From Lichenicola sp964247735 (GTDB lineage Bacteria > Pseudomonadota > Alphaproteobacteria > Acetobacterales > Acetobacteraceae): a DNA stretch of 64,000 bases. The position numbers were made by a program, and so were the translations under genes. The notes beneath the pieces were generated by a model that saw only the letters and a list, made by a program, of their open reading frames with translations, searched no databases and was not told the DNA's origin. The DNA lies in contig CAXTVS010000009.1 in NCBI GenBank assembly GCA_964247735.1, forward strand, positions 1 to 64,000. Reading direction: 5' to 3'. Below are positions 43,905 to 53,154 of this stretch, piece after piece; positions within the stretch are counted from its first letter, which is position 1; every line of letters starts with the position of its first letter.

Positions 43905-45124
43905 GGATCTGCTTCGTCAGCCGGCGCTTCTTCCCGGCGATCTCCGGCATGAGCGTGTATGCGCTCAACCTGCTTCGTGCGCTGGTCGCGGCCGGCCACG
44001 ATGTCACCATGATCAGCCAGTATCGCAACGACGCGTTCGGCAAGGGCGTGTACGGCGGCGGGCCGCCGCCGCCTGTGCCAGGCGTGCGGGTGATCGGGCT
44101 GGAACAGGTGGGCGAGGCCGAGTGCGGCGACTTCGAGCGCGACATCGACGTGCTGGTGGACACGATCCGGGCCGAGCACGTCCGCGACCGGTTCGACCTG
44201 CTGCACGCCCAGTACGGCTATCCGACCGGCTGGGCGGTGCTGCTGGCCTCGCGGGCGCTGGGCGTGCCCAACGTGGTATCGATCCAGGGCGGCGACGGAC
44301 ACTGGGTGGGCTCTTGCTGCGAAACCCACCGGCTGGCGATGACGCGCGTGCTGGACCACGCCGGCGCGGTGCTGATCGGCTGCCGCTCCTTCGCCGACGA
44401 AGTGATCGGCCGGCTCGGCACCGACCCGTCGCGCTTCACGATCGTGCCGGGTGCGGTGGATGTCGGGCGCTTCAGGCCGGACCGCGCATGGCGCGACCCG
44501 AAAGCGCCGCCGGTGCTGCTCTACCACGGCCGCGTCGACCGCCGGAAGGGCGTGCTCGACATGATCGAGGCCCTGCGCCGGCTGGACCGAGAGGGCACCG
44601 CGTTCCGCCTGGTGCTGTCCGGCATCGGGCCGGACCTCGATGCCGCGGTGCGGGAACTGGACGCCTGCGGCCTGATGCGCCGCACCACCCTGCGCGGCTA
44701 CGTGGACTACGACCACGCCCCGGGCGCCTACCACGGCGCCGACATCTTCGTGTCCCCGACCTATGCGGAAGGCTTCTCCAACACCATCCTGGAGGCGATG
44801 GCGACCGGCCTCGCCACCATCTCCTGCCGCGCGGTGGGGGTGGTGGACTGCCTGCGCGACAACGAGAACGGGCTGCTGACGGAACCGGGCGACATCGACG
44901 GGCTGACAGACGGCCTGCGCCGTCTGATCACCGACCCGGCGCTGCGCCGGCGCCTGGCGGGCACGGCACTGGCGGAATGCCGCGAGGTGTATTCCTGGTC
45001 CGCCGTGTCCGACCGGATCATGACGGTCTACGGCGCTGTGGCGGGCCGGGCGCCGGACCGGGCATTCGAGCCGGTGCTGCCGCGCGACCCGTGCCGGTAT
45101 CGCGCCGACCCGCACCTGCTGTGA
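43901..45124 (+). CDS. GT4 glycosyltransferase
   Basis: 407 residues, GT-B fold. N-terminal acceptor domain ICFVSRRFFPAISGMSVYALNLLRAL; linker and donor domain with TIVPGAVDVGRFRPDRAW, LLYHGRVDRRKGVLDMIEAL and the E-x7-E stretch SPTYAEGFSNTILEAMATGL. The ATG at 43901 overlaps the MBL-fold stop (ATGA). Directly followed by a PIG-L deacetylase. The GT4-then-deacetylase order is the one used to make GlcN-linked molecules (GlcNAc transfer then deacetylation). Confidence 0.92.
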   Translation: MRICFVSRRFFPAISGMSVYALNLLRALVAAGHDVTMISQYRNDAFGKGVYGGGPPPPVPGVRVIGLEQVGEAECGDFERDIDVLVDTIRAEHVRDRFDLLHAQYGYPTGWAVLLASRALGVPNVVSIQGGDGHWVGSCCETHRLAMTRVLDHAGAVLIGCRSFADEVIGRLGTDPSRFTIVPGAVDVGRFRPDRAWRDPKAPPVLLYHGRVDRRKGVLDMIEALRRLDREGTAFRLVLSGIGPDLDAAVRELDACGLMRRTTLRGYVDYDHAPGAYHGADIFVSPTYAEGFSNTILEAMATGLATISCRAVGVVDCLRDNENGLLTEPGDIDGLTDGLRRLITDPALRRRLAGTALAECREVYSWSAVSDRIMTVYGAVAGRAPDRAFEPVLPRDPCRYRADPHLL

Positions 45125-45927
45125 GCCAGGCGTCGTTCCGGGCTGCCGGCCGGACCGCGCTGCTGCTGTCGCCGCATCTCGACGACGTGGCGTTCTCCTG
45201 CGGCGGCACCGCGGCGAGGCTTGCTGCCGCCGGCTGGAAGGTGGTGGTGGCGACCGCATTCACCCGCTCGGTGCATCCCGCGTCCGGCTTCGCGCTCGCC
45301 TGCCAGCGGGACAAGGGGCTGGACGACTCGGTGGACTACATGGCGCTGCGACGCGACGAGGACGCGGCGGCCTGCCGCAGCCTCGGCGCGCGGCCGGTGC
45401 TGCTGGACCTGCCCGAAGCGCCGAACCGCGGCTACGCGTCGGCGCCGGCGCTGTTCGCGCCGCCTCGGGACGACGACGCGGTGGCCGGACCGCTGCGGGC
45501 GCTGCTGTCGGAGCTGGTGGCGGACGAGCGGCCGGCCCTCGTGCTGGCGCCGCAGGGCTGCGGCCGGCACGTCGATCACCTGCAGCTCATCACAGCACTG
45601 CTGGACCTGCAGGACCGGCTGCCGCCGGTCGGGTTCTACCGCGACACGCCCTACGTGATCCGCGATGCCGATGCCGTGCCCGATCCGCGCGTCGCCGCGG
45701 CGGCGACGGTGCCGGTGGTGGTGCCGCTCGACCTGCGGGCCCGCGACGCGCGGCAGCGGGCAGTCGGCTGCTACCGCACCCAGCTCGGCTACCAGTTCGG
45801 CGGTGCAGCCAAGGCGGCCGAGGCGATCGAGCGGCTGATGCTGCGCGAGGCCCACGGCCAGGCCTGCAGCCACGCGGAACGCCTGCTGCTGTCCGATCCC
45901 GCCGTGCTGGCGGAACTTGCGGCGTGA
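45121..45927 (+). CDS. PIG-L/LmbE family N-deacetylase
   Basis: 268 residues from GTG 45121, overlapping the GT4 stop. Zinc and catalytic motif LLSPHLDDVAFSCGG (His19, Asp21, Asp22) and the second motif CGRHVDHLQL (HxxDH). Family members (MshB, BshB, PIG-L, LmbE) remove acetyl from GlcNAc-bearing small molecules. Here it probably acts on the product of the preceding transferase. Confidence 0.92.
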   Translation: MSQASFRAAGRTALLLSPHLDDVAFSCGGTAARLAAAGWKVVVATAFTRSVHPASGFALACQRDKGLDDSVDYMALRRDEDAAACRSLGARPVLLDLPEAPNRGYASAPALFAPPRDDDAVAGPLRALLSELVADERPALVLAPQGCGRHVDHLQLITALLDLQDRLPPVGFYRDTPYVIRDADAVPDPRVAAAATVPVVVPLDLRARDARQRAVGCYRTQLGYQFGGAAKAAEAIERLMLREAHGQACSHAERLLLSDPAVLAELAA

Positions 45928-45970
45928 CGCGCGAACGGGTCGTCATCGGCCAAGAAGGAGATACCGTCGC

Positions 45971-47464
45971 GTGACGCAGGACCATGCCGCCATTGCAGAG
46001 TTGTTCCGGGCCAGCATGCCTGGCGAGGCGGAGACGCTGGCGTTCCGGATCGACTCGCTCGATCGGCTCGGCATCCCGGTGGTGCAGGCGAACCTCCTTT
46101 CGCCCGACCGGCCGACGGTGATCGGCCACGGCTACGGCTTCACCGAGGCCGAGGCCGCGACCGGCGCCCTCGGCGAACTCTGCGAGGAGGTGCATCTCGG
46201 CACTTGGCTGAAGCGGCAGGTGCCGGTCGAGGCGAGCTTCACCACGCTGGTGGCCCGGCTGGGGCGCTCCGGCGTCGCCGATCCGCTGACGCTGTGCCTG
46301 CCGGCAGGCTCGGAGTACGACCCGGACCACACCCGTCGCTGGCTGCCGGTCCGGCGCTATCCGTCGGACGACACGGTGCTGGTGCCGATCGAGTGGGTGG
46401 CGATCGCGCCGTACCAGCTCGGCGGCCACCTCGGGCTGATCACGCCGATCACCAACGGATTGGGCGCCGGGCTCGATCTCGACCACGCGATCGCGCACGG
46501 GGTGATGGAACTGCTGCAGCGCGACGGCAACGTGCTCACCTATCGCGCCTTCGACCAGGGCGCGGTGATCGCCTTCGACGCGCCGCTGGATCCGGACTGC
46601 GAGGCGCTGGACCGGGCGCTGCGTGAGGCGGGCATCGACGTCACCGTCAAGCTCGCCAGCACCGAGTTCGGCATCGCCAACCTGTACGTGGTCGGCGACG
46701 ACAACGGCCAGGCGACCCTGCCGATCCAGGTCACCGCCTGCGGCGAGGCGGCGCACCCGAACCGGATGCGCGGCCTGCGCAAGGCGCTGCTGGAGTTCGT
46801 GGGCTCGCGGTCGCGCAAGGCGGCGACGCACGGGCCGATCGAGCTGCTGCGTGACCTGCTGCCGCCGGCGTCGTTCGCGCGGCAGCTGGCGGTGGCGGAA
46901 GCGCGCGACGAGGAGCCGCGTGCGCTCGACACCATGGCGGACTGGGTGGCGCAGGACGAGGCCGAGCTGCGCCGCCGCCTGGTCGACACCGTGTTCCTGC
47001 GCCGCACCGAGGTAGCGTTCTCGTCGCTGCCGGACGTGGCCGAGGACCTGGGGCAGAGCCGGGCGCGGCTCGACTGGCTGTCGCGGCAGCTGGGCGGGCA
47101 GGGGCTGGAGATCCTGTGGGTCGACTGCTCGCCCCCCGGCTCGCCGGTGTGCGCGGTGAAGGTGATCGTGCCGGGGCTCGAAAGCGAGACCATGAGCTAC
47201 GGCCGGATCGGCTGGCGCGGCGTGCGTCGGCTGCGCGATCGCCGCGACGCCCTCCTGTCGGACCGTCCGGGGGACGGCCGCCGGGCGGTCAGGCTGCGGC
47301 CGGAGGATGCGGAGCGCGCCGGCGGCCCAGCATTCCTGGACACCGCCAGCATCGATGCGCGGGTGGAGCAGGTGTATCCGCTGTATCGTGAGGCCAACCC
47401 GCTTTCGGCGCAGCTCGCGCTGCGGCGGCGGCTTGCCGGAGCGGCCGGATCGTCGCCAACGTGA
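45971..47464 (+). CDS. YcaO-domain protein
   Basis: 497 residues from GTG 45971, preceded by a strong AAGAAGGAG. YcaO ATP-binding features: TGALGELCEEVHLG (Glu69, Glu72/73), AIAHGVMELLQRDGNVLTYRA (Glu180, Arg184, Asp185) and TACGEAAHPNRMRGLRKALLEFVGSRSR (Glu275). Known YcaO proteins activate backbone amides with ATP to make azolines, thioamides or amidines, or help RimO/ribosome assembly. The C-terminus ends GAAGSSPT and lacks the PxPxP tail of cyclodehydratases; no TfuA or E1-like partner is nearby. So the reaction is uncertain. The stop is overlapped by the OpgH-like gene. Confidence 0.9.
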   Translation: MTQDHAAIAELFRASMPGEAETLAFRIDSLDRLGIPVVQANLLSPDRPTVIGHGYGFTEAEAATGALGELCEEVHLGTWLKRQVPVEASFTTLVARLGRSGVADPLTLCLPAGSEYDPDHTRRWLPVRRYPSDDTVLVPIEWVAIAPYQLGGHLGLITPITNGLGAGLDLDHAIAHGVMELLQRDGNVLTYRAFDQGAVIAFDAPLDPDCEALDRALREAGIDVTVKLASTEFGIANLYVVGDDNGQATLPIQVTACGEAAHPNRMRGLRKALLEFVGSRSRKAATHGPIELLRDLLPPASFARQLAVAEARDEEPRALDTMADWVAQDEAELRRRLVDTVFLRRTEVAFSSLPDVAEDLGQSRARLDWLSRQLGGQGLEILWVDCSPPGSPVCAVKVIVPGLESETMSYGRIGWRGVRRLRDRRDALLSDRPGDGRRAVRLRPEDAERAGGPAFLDTASIDARVEQVYPLYREANPLSAQLALRRRLAGAAGSSPT

Positions 47465-49209
47465 CCGCCGCGCCGGACCGGTCGCGCCTCGCGCTGCTGC
47501 TGCTGCCGACGATCCTGCTCGGCGTCGCCGGGGCGGGCAGCGCGATTCTGGCCTTTGGCCTCGACCGGCTCTGGATGGCGCCGCTGTGGCTGCTGTTCGC
47601 AGTCTCCTACGGCCGCATGGCCTTGAGCGCGTCGAGCCCGCTGGTCGGGCTGCTGCCGGCGGGGCGGGAGCCAGCCCGATTTACCGGCCCGCGCGTCGGC
47701 CCGATGCGCACGGCGCTGCTGTTGCCCGTGTTCAACGAGCCGCCGGAGCCGGTCTACGCCGCCGTGCGGATCATGGCAGAGGCGCTCGACGAGGCGGACG
47801 GCGTCACGGTGTTCGTGCTGAGCGACACCCAGGATGCCGGACGCCTGGCGGAGGAGGCGCGGTTCTTCCCGCCGTTCCTGCGCGCGCGCTCGGGGACCGG
47901 CATCCACTACCGCCACCGCAGTCCGAACACCGGGCGCAAGGCCGGCAACATCGCGGCGTTCTGTCGCGAGCACGGCAGCGCGTTCGACTTCGCGATCGTG
48001 CTGGATGCCGACAGCCTGATGACCGGGACCGCGATCCGGGCGCTGATCGCAGCGCTCCGCGACGATCCGGGTGCCGCGCTGATCCAGTCGGTGTCCTACC
48101 CCATCGGCGGCACCACCCTGTTCGCGCGCCTGCAGCAGTTCGGCGCCCGGCTGAACACGCCGTTGTCGATCGCGGGCCAGGACATGTGGCAGGGGCGGCA
48201 CGGCACCTACTGGGGGCACAACGCGATCCTGCGGCTCCGCCCGTTCATTGCAGAGGCCGGCCTGCCGGTGCTGCCGGGACGGCCGCCGCTGGGCGGCGAG
48301 ATCCTGTGCCACGACACGGTCGAGGCGGCGCTGCTGCTTCGTGCCGGGTGGGCGGTGCGGCTGGCGCCGGAGATCGGCGGCTCGTTCGAGACCACGCCCA
48401 GCAACCTGGTCGACCACCTGGCGCGCGAGCGGCGCTGGTGCCAGGGAAACCTCCAGCACCTGCGCCTCGTGGGGGCGCCCGCGTTCCGGTTGGCCAGCCG
48501 GGTGCATCTCGGCATGGGCATCCTGTACTACCTGGCCTCCCCGGTCGGCCTGCTGGTGAGCGCGATCCTTCTCGCGGCCGGGCTCGCCGGCGGCACCGCG
48601 GGGCCGCATCCGGCCTGGGCGATGCGCTCCTGCCTGTGGCTGACGCTGCTGCTCCTGTTCGCGCCGAAGCTGGCCAGTCTCGGGCGCGCCCTGCTGCTGC
48701 CGGACGCGGCCTGGCACGGGTTCGGCGGCCGGAGCCGGCTGGTGCTGAGCGTGCTGGCCGAGCAGGTGCTGGGCATGCTGTACGCGCCGATCGTGGCGGT
48801 GTCGGTGACCAGTTTCGTGATTGACACCTTCCGGGGTCGGACGATGGGCTGGAGCACCCAGGCGCGCGGCGACCGGGCGGTCGGGTGGACGGAAGCCGGG
48901 CGGCGCTTCCGGGTGCACACCGCGATCGGCCTGGTGGCGACGCTGGCGCTCGGCCTGATGCGGCCCGGGCTGTTGCCGTGGACGCTGCCGTTCCTGTGCG
49001 GGCTCGTGCTGTCGATCCCGCTCGCCTTCTGCTCGGGCAGCATCCGGCTGGGCGCACTGGCGCGGCGGTTCGGCCTGTTCCTGACGGTCGACGAACTGGC
49101 GCCGCTGCCGGAACAGGTTGCCCTGTCCGGCGCCCCGGTCCTGTCCGGCAGCCCGGCCGGGCCACGAGCGAGGATGGGCCGGGAGATGGCGGCGACGGGC
49201 GGCGACTGA
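47461..49209 (+). CDS. OpgH/MdoH-like GT2 membrane glucosyltransferase
   Basis: 582 residues (E. coli OpgH is 847). Two N-terminal spans, cytosolic GT2 domain with LLPVFNEPPEPVYAAVR, IVLDADSLMTGTA, GHNAILRLRPF, GGEILCHDTVEAALLLRAGW and the acceptor-binding RERRWCQGNLQHLRL, then about five C-terminal spans. OpgH makes osmoregulated periplasmic glucans; the matching OpgG is absent here. The GTG start overlaps the YcaO stop (GTGA), so it is part of this operon and likely extends or exports its sugar part (inference). Confidence 0.9.
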   Translation: MTAAPDRSRLALLLLPTILLGVAGAGSAILAFGLDRLWMAPLWLLFAVSYGRMALSASSPLVGLLPAGREPARFTGPRVGPMRTALLLPVFNEPPEPVYAAVRIMAEALDEADGVTVFVLSDTQDAGRLAEEARFFPPFLRARSGTGIHYRHRSPNTGRKAGNIAAFCREHGSAFDFAIVLDADSLMTGTAIRALIAALRDDPGAALIQSVSYPIGGTTLFARLQQFGARLNTPLSIAGQDMWQGRHGTYWGHNAILRLRPFIAEAGLPVLPGRPPLGGEILCHDTVEAALLLRAGWAVRLAPEIGGSFETTPSNLVDHLARERRWCQGNLQHLRLVGAPAFRLASRVHLGMGILYYLASPVGLLVSAILLAAGLAGGTAGPHPAWAMRSCLWLTLLLLFAPKLASLGRALLLPDAAWHGFGGRSRLVLSVLAEQVLGMLYAPIVAVSVTSFVIDTFRGRTMGWSTQARGDRAVGWTEAGRRFRVHTAIGLVATLALGLMRPGLLPWTLPFLCGLVLSIPLAFCSGSIRLGALARRFGLFLTVDELAPLPEQVALSGAPVLSGSPAGPRARMGREMAATGGD

Positions 49210-49497
49210 GTGCTCCCGTTCCCGGCCGTTCAGGCTGGTTCAATGCTGCTCCGCTCCCGGCCTGCTGGTTGTCGAGGCAGTTTCGAGCAGGTATTGCAAA
49301 AAGTGGACGGCCGATTGGTCCTGTTCAACCGCATCGTTGCGCAGTCACCGCAAGGGAAGGCAACATCCCGTGATTTGCAACGAACCTCGTGATCCCGCTC
49401 CGGCTGGAGATGTCCGCTTGGATCCGGTCGCTTGAGCGCCGCTCTCGACGACGCGGTGACGCTGCCGGACGGAACCGTGCCACGCCCGGCCGCCCGG

Positions 49498-50644
49498 ATG
49501 GACAAGTAGGGAGACCATCGCCGTCAGGACGATGGAAACAAGAAGGACGGGGACAAGAAGGACAAGGACGACGGGAAGGAAGGCAAGAAGGACGATCAGG
49601 ATGATGGCGGCGGCAAGAAGAAGTGCTGGCCGATCGTCGTCCTGGTCATCGTCGTCGTGCTCATCATCGTCGGCGGCATCGTCTGGTACTTCCTGACGAA
49701 GGACGAGGAGCCCACCGACGACGCTTATACCGAGGGCAACGCGGTCGGCATCGCGCCGCACGTTGCGGGCTACGTGGTCGAACGGCGCGTGGACGACAAC
49801 GACTTCGTCCATGCCGGCGACCTGATGCTGCGCATCGACCCGCGCGACTACGTCAACGCACGCGACCAGGCGCGCGCCAACCTCGATTGGGCCCGCGCCC
49901 AGCTCCGCAGCGCCGAGATCGACCTGGAGATCGCCCGGGTGCGCTACCCGGCGGACCGGCAGCAGTCGCAGGCGCAACTCGACCAGGCGCGTGCCAACCA
50001 GATCGATGCCACCCGCGAATACCAGCGGCAGCGCGCGGTGGACAGGCGCGCGACGACACAGGCCACCATTGACCAGGCGACGGCGCAGTACCGCAGCACC
50101 AGCGCCACCACGCGGCAGATCGAGGCGCAGCTGCAGGTCTCGTCGCTGGTGGGTCCGAACATCGCCTCCACCTCCAGCACGCTGAAGCAGCGGCAGGCGC
50201 AGGTGGAGCAGGCGGCGGCCAACCTGGCGCAGGCGGAGCTGAACCTGTCCTACACCGAGATCCGCGCCCCACAGGACGGCATGGTCACGCGGCGCAACGT
50301 GTATGTCGGCACCTACGCCCAGGCGGGGCAGCAGGTGTTCTACCTGGTCTCGCCCGACACCTGGATCGTGGCCAACTTCAAGGAGACCCAGCTCAACCGG
50401 ATGCGGCCAGCACGTGACGATCCACGTCGACGCCTATCCCGGGCTGAAGCTGCACGGCCACGTGGATAGCATCCAGCAGGGCAGCGGTGCCCGGTTCACC
50501 ACCTTCCCGCAGGAGAACGCCACGGGCAACTACGTGAAGATCGTGCGTCGCGTGCCGGTGAAGATCCTGATCGACGACGGGATCGACCTGAAGCGGGGCC
50601 TGCCGCTCGGGCCGTCGGTCGAGCCGACGGTTGAGCTCAAGTGA
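49498..50644 (+). pseudogene. emrA: emrA-type membrane-fusion protein, disrupted
   Basis: HlyD/EmrA periplasmic adaptor. From ATG 49498 the frame reads Met-Asp-Lys then TAG at 49507-49509, and then a normal EmrA leader rich in Lys/Asp (GKEGKKDDQDDGGGKKK), one membrane span (about 49627-49690), STDDAYT-like PTDDAYTEGNAVGIAPHVAG, the coiled-coil helical hairpin (RDQARANLDWARAQL onward) and TEIRAPQDGMVTRR. The frame is then lost near 50400-50410 and the C-terminus continues in another frame (QHVTIHVDAYPGLKLHGHVD to LPLGPSVEPTVELK). A GTG at 49657 could restart after the first stop. One nonsense and one frameshift: very likely inactive. Confidence 0.85.
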
Positions 50645-52203
50645 GCGGCAGCGGCGGCAGCGCCAAGCACAACCCGTACCTCATCGCCATCGTGGCGACG
50701 CTCGCCGCCTTCATGGAGGTGGTCGACACCACCATCGTCAACGTGTTGCTGCCCTACATCGCCGGCGACCTCGGCGTCAGCACCGACAACGCCGCCTGGA
50801 CCCTGACCACCTACCTAGTCGCCAACGGCATCACCCTGACGGTGTCGGCGTCGCTGTCCAAGCAGCTCGGGCGCCGGAAGTAATTCCTGATCTCCATCGC
50901 CGGCTTCACCGCCACGTCGCTCGCCTGCGGCCTGTCCACCAGCTTCGGCGAGCTGCTGCTGTTCCGCGGCCTGCAGGGGCTGTTCGGCGGCGGGCTGCAG
51001 CCGATGCAGCAGGATATCGTGCTCGACACCTTTCCGCCCGAGCAGCGCCAGTCCGCGCTGTCCATCACCGCGGTCGCCAACATCATCGCCTCCGTGGTGG
51101 GCCCGCTGATCGGCGGCTACCTGACCTTCAACTATTCCTGGCACTGGATCTTCCTGATCAACGTGCCGGTCGGGCTGCTGACCATCTTCGGCGTGGTCGC
51201 GCTGATCGAGGACACGCCGGAAATGAAGAAGGCGGTGCGCAACGCGCCGCGCTTCGACTGGATCGGCACGATCTTCATCGGCCTGGCGCTCGGCTGCATG
51301 GAGCTCGGCGCCGATCGCGGCGAGGACTATGACTGGCTCGCCTCGAACTTCGTGCGCATCATGTTCGCCCTGTCCGTCATCGGCTACGTCGGCGGACTGT
51401 TCTACCTGCTCTATGCGAAGCATCCGGCGGTGAACCTGCGCGTGTTCAAGGACCGGAACTTCGCGCTGTCCTGGTGGTCGATGGCGGTGATGGGCTTCGC
51501 GCTCTATGGCAGCGCCATCATCATGCCGCTCTTCTCCCACAACGTGCTCGGCTACAACTCGGTGCTGGCCGGCTGGGTGCTGGCACCGGGCGCCGTCGTG
51601 CTGTGCGTCCTGATCCCGATCGTGAGCCAGGTGATGAAGGTGGTCCCGGTGAAGTGGGTGATCACCGCGGGCGGCTTCGCGCTCGCCGCCTCCTGCTACT
51701 ACTCGATGACCCTGGTGCCGGACCTCGACTTCTTCCACGTATCGCTTTACCGCGCGGCGCAGACAGCAACGCTGTCGCTGCTGTTCGTGCCGCTCAGCGC
51801 CAGCGCCTATTCCACCATCCCGCCGGAGCCGAAGAAGGACGCCGCGAGCCTGTTCACCATGGCGCGCAACGTGTTCGGCGGCGTCGGCATCTCCATCGGC
51901 ACCGCGCTGGTCACCGACCACCAGCAGATCAGGCAGGCCTACCTGGTCAACTACCTCGACCCGACCTACCAGCCCTACAACGTGCTGCTGCAGTCGGTGC
52001 AGCAGGCGGAGGTGACCTATGGCAGCGCCACCGACCAGGCTGCGGCGTCGGCGCCGGGCCAAGTGTTCCAGATCCTGCAGACCCAGGTCAGCACCCTGGC
52101 CTACACGGACGTGTTCTTCATCATCGGCCTGCTGTCGCTGAGCATCGCGCTGGCCGCCGTGTTCATGTCCGGCGTGAAGGCGAGTGGCGGCGGCGCCGGC
52201 TGA
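50641..52203 (+). pseudogene. emrB: emrB-type DHA2 multidrug exporter with premature stop
   Basis: 14-span MFS drug exporter partner of EmrA. From GTG 50641 (overlapping the emrA end) the frame reads 80 residues with VATLAAFMEVVDTTIVNVLLPYIAGDL, then an ochre TAA at 50881-50883 in the tail of the LGRRK motif (TM2-TM3 loop; Tyr or similar expected), then continues in the same frame for 440 residues (FLISIAGFTATSLACGLS, LLLFRGLQGLFGGGLQP, WHWIFLINVPVGL and so on). No frameshift. The combined 520 codons match EmrB. With emrA also broken, this efflux pair is probably dead, unless stops are read through. Confidence 0.88.
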
Positions 52204-52265
52204 GCCCGCCGCGTCCGGCCAGGCGGACAACCGGTGCCGCCTGATGGGGGGCGGACATCGCCGCT

Positions 52266-52505
52266 TCAGCGTGGATGCTCGTCGGCCAGCAGCGCCCAGC
52301 GTTCATGATCACGCCACACACCGTCGATCTGCAGGTAGCGGGGAGAGAATCCCTCCTTGCGAAAGCCGACCCGCTTCACGACGGCGATGGACCGCAGGTT
52401 TCCCGGCTGGATGTTGGCTTCGAGCCGATGCAGACCGATCTCGAGGAAGGCGTGGACAACCGTCAGCCGGACAGCCTCCGTCATGAAGCCCAGGCCCGCG
52501 AAGGC
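52266..52505 (-). pseudogene. RimJ/RimL-type acetyltransferase, C-terminal half
   Basis: Reads GLGFMTEAVRLTVVHAFLEI, HRLEANIQPGNLRSIAVVKR and VGFRKEGFSPRYLQIDGVWR, the acetyl-CoA-binding half of a GNAT that acetylates ribosomal-protein or other N-termini. It ends at base 52505 in the target duplication GCGAAGGC; its N-terminal half is at 56559-56839. When the element and one copy of the 8-bp duplication are removed, the halves join in frame to 170 residues (AAFA|GLGFMT). Confidence 0.93.
52498..52505. repeat. Left target-site duplication
   Basis: GCGAAGGC, repeated at 56559-56566. 8-bp duplications are normal for IS66 family elements. Confidence 0.92.
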
Positions 52506-52596
52506 GTAAGCGTTTGGCGCCAGCACTGTAGACGGTTCTGGGCTTTCTGACCTTGGCGCGATAGCGGTGGATGATTGCAGCCGGTCAGATGTAAAT

Positions 52597-52619
52597 CCAG
52601 CCAGCATCGAAATGGCTGG
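52597..52619 (-). terminator. Hairpin after the cargo operon
   Basis: CCAGCCA / TGGCTGG, 7-bp stem with 9-base loop, about 60 bases past the exported partner's stop. No clear T-run, so only a possible terminator. Confidence 0.4.
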
Positions 52620-52680
52620 AGGAGCAGCGTCACGGTGACGGGGAGCAACAGTGCTGCCGATTGGCCTCACGTGAGATGGA

Positions 52681-53154
52681 TTAGCGATAGGAGCCGGTGC
52701 TGCTTAGGAAAGAGATCAGGCTTGGTATGCTCCGACTGTGGACGTCTGCAATGCGCCATTCAGTGCCGATCTGCACAAGATCAAGTATAATCACCCCGGG
52801 GACAGTACCGATAATCATGTGTGTTGTTACCGTGGCTTGGTCCTGTGACACCCTCTCTGTTGTGATTGAGGAAAGGCGGAAACCGCCCTCATCTTGGCAG
52901 TCGCAAAGAGGGTCTTCATCAAGCCTTCCGATGCCTCCGGGTGGGACCCGTTCATCAGCTCGGATCAGACTGAGTAGTTTCGGCGTGAAAAGCTTCGGAG
53001 CTACCTGTCCCAAGGAGTCTGGCCGGTTCTCCTTGCCGTATTCGCTATAGAGATTTCTAACGAATGCCTCTGGAGCAGCCAAGCATTCTTTACCGATCGC
53101 TGGCAAAGTGTGGGCGATTATACAATATGCTGCAAACGTGATCCGGTAACTCAA
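52681..53154 (-). CDS. Exported protein overlapping an amidase gene; candidate immunity protein (DUF3828-like)
   Basis: 157 residues. Hydrophobic signal peptide ITFAAYCIIAHTLPAIG, then AFVRNLYSEYGKENRPD, LFTPKLLSLIRADERVP and DPLCDCQDEGGFRLSSI, and VIILDLVQIGTEWRIADV. The order of these and the cysteine/QD motif recall DUF3828/NTF2-like exported proteins; recognition is tentative. TTG start at 53154 overlaps the amidase stop (TTGA). Periplasmic location plus coupling to a cell-wall amidase is the arrangement of amidase immunity proteins. Gene and codon use are lower-GC than surroundings. Confidence 0.7.
   Translation of the reverse strand: MSYRITFAAYCIIAHTLPAIGKECLAAPEAFVRNLYSEYGKENRPDSLGQVAPKLFTPKLLSLIRADERVPPGGIGRLDEDPLCDCQDEGGFRLSSITTERVSQDQATVTTHMIIGTVPGVIILDLVQIGTEWRIADVHSRSIPSLISFLSSTGSYR

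Noticed and set aside
45121..45927. Mycothiol or bacillithiol biosynthesis (GT4 followed by PIG-L deacetylase)
   Set aside because: No cysteine ligase (MshC/BshC type) or acetyltransferase follows, and the genome already encodes glutathione reductase and GST; only the GlcNAc-then-deacetylate logic is kept as an idea.
45928..45970. Possible RiPP precursor peptide just before the YcaO gene
   Set aside because: Only 43 bases, occupied by the YcaO ribosome-binding site; no small ORF with leader/core features was found in the operon.
49210..49497. Short frames between the OpgH-like gene and emrA
   Set aside because: 60-90 codons on both strands with no ribosome site or family similarity; treated as non-coding.
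50881..50883. Selenocysteine or pyrrolysine style recoding in emrA/emrB
   Set aside because: The stops are TAG and TAA at positions with no reason for a special residue, and emrA also has a frameshift; decay or error is simpler.
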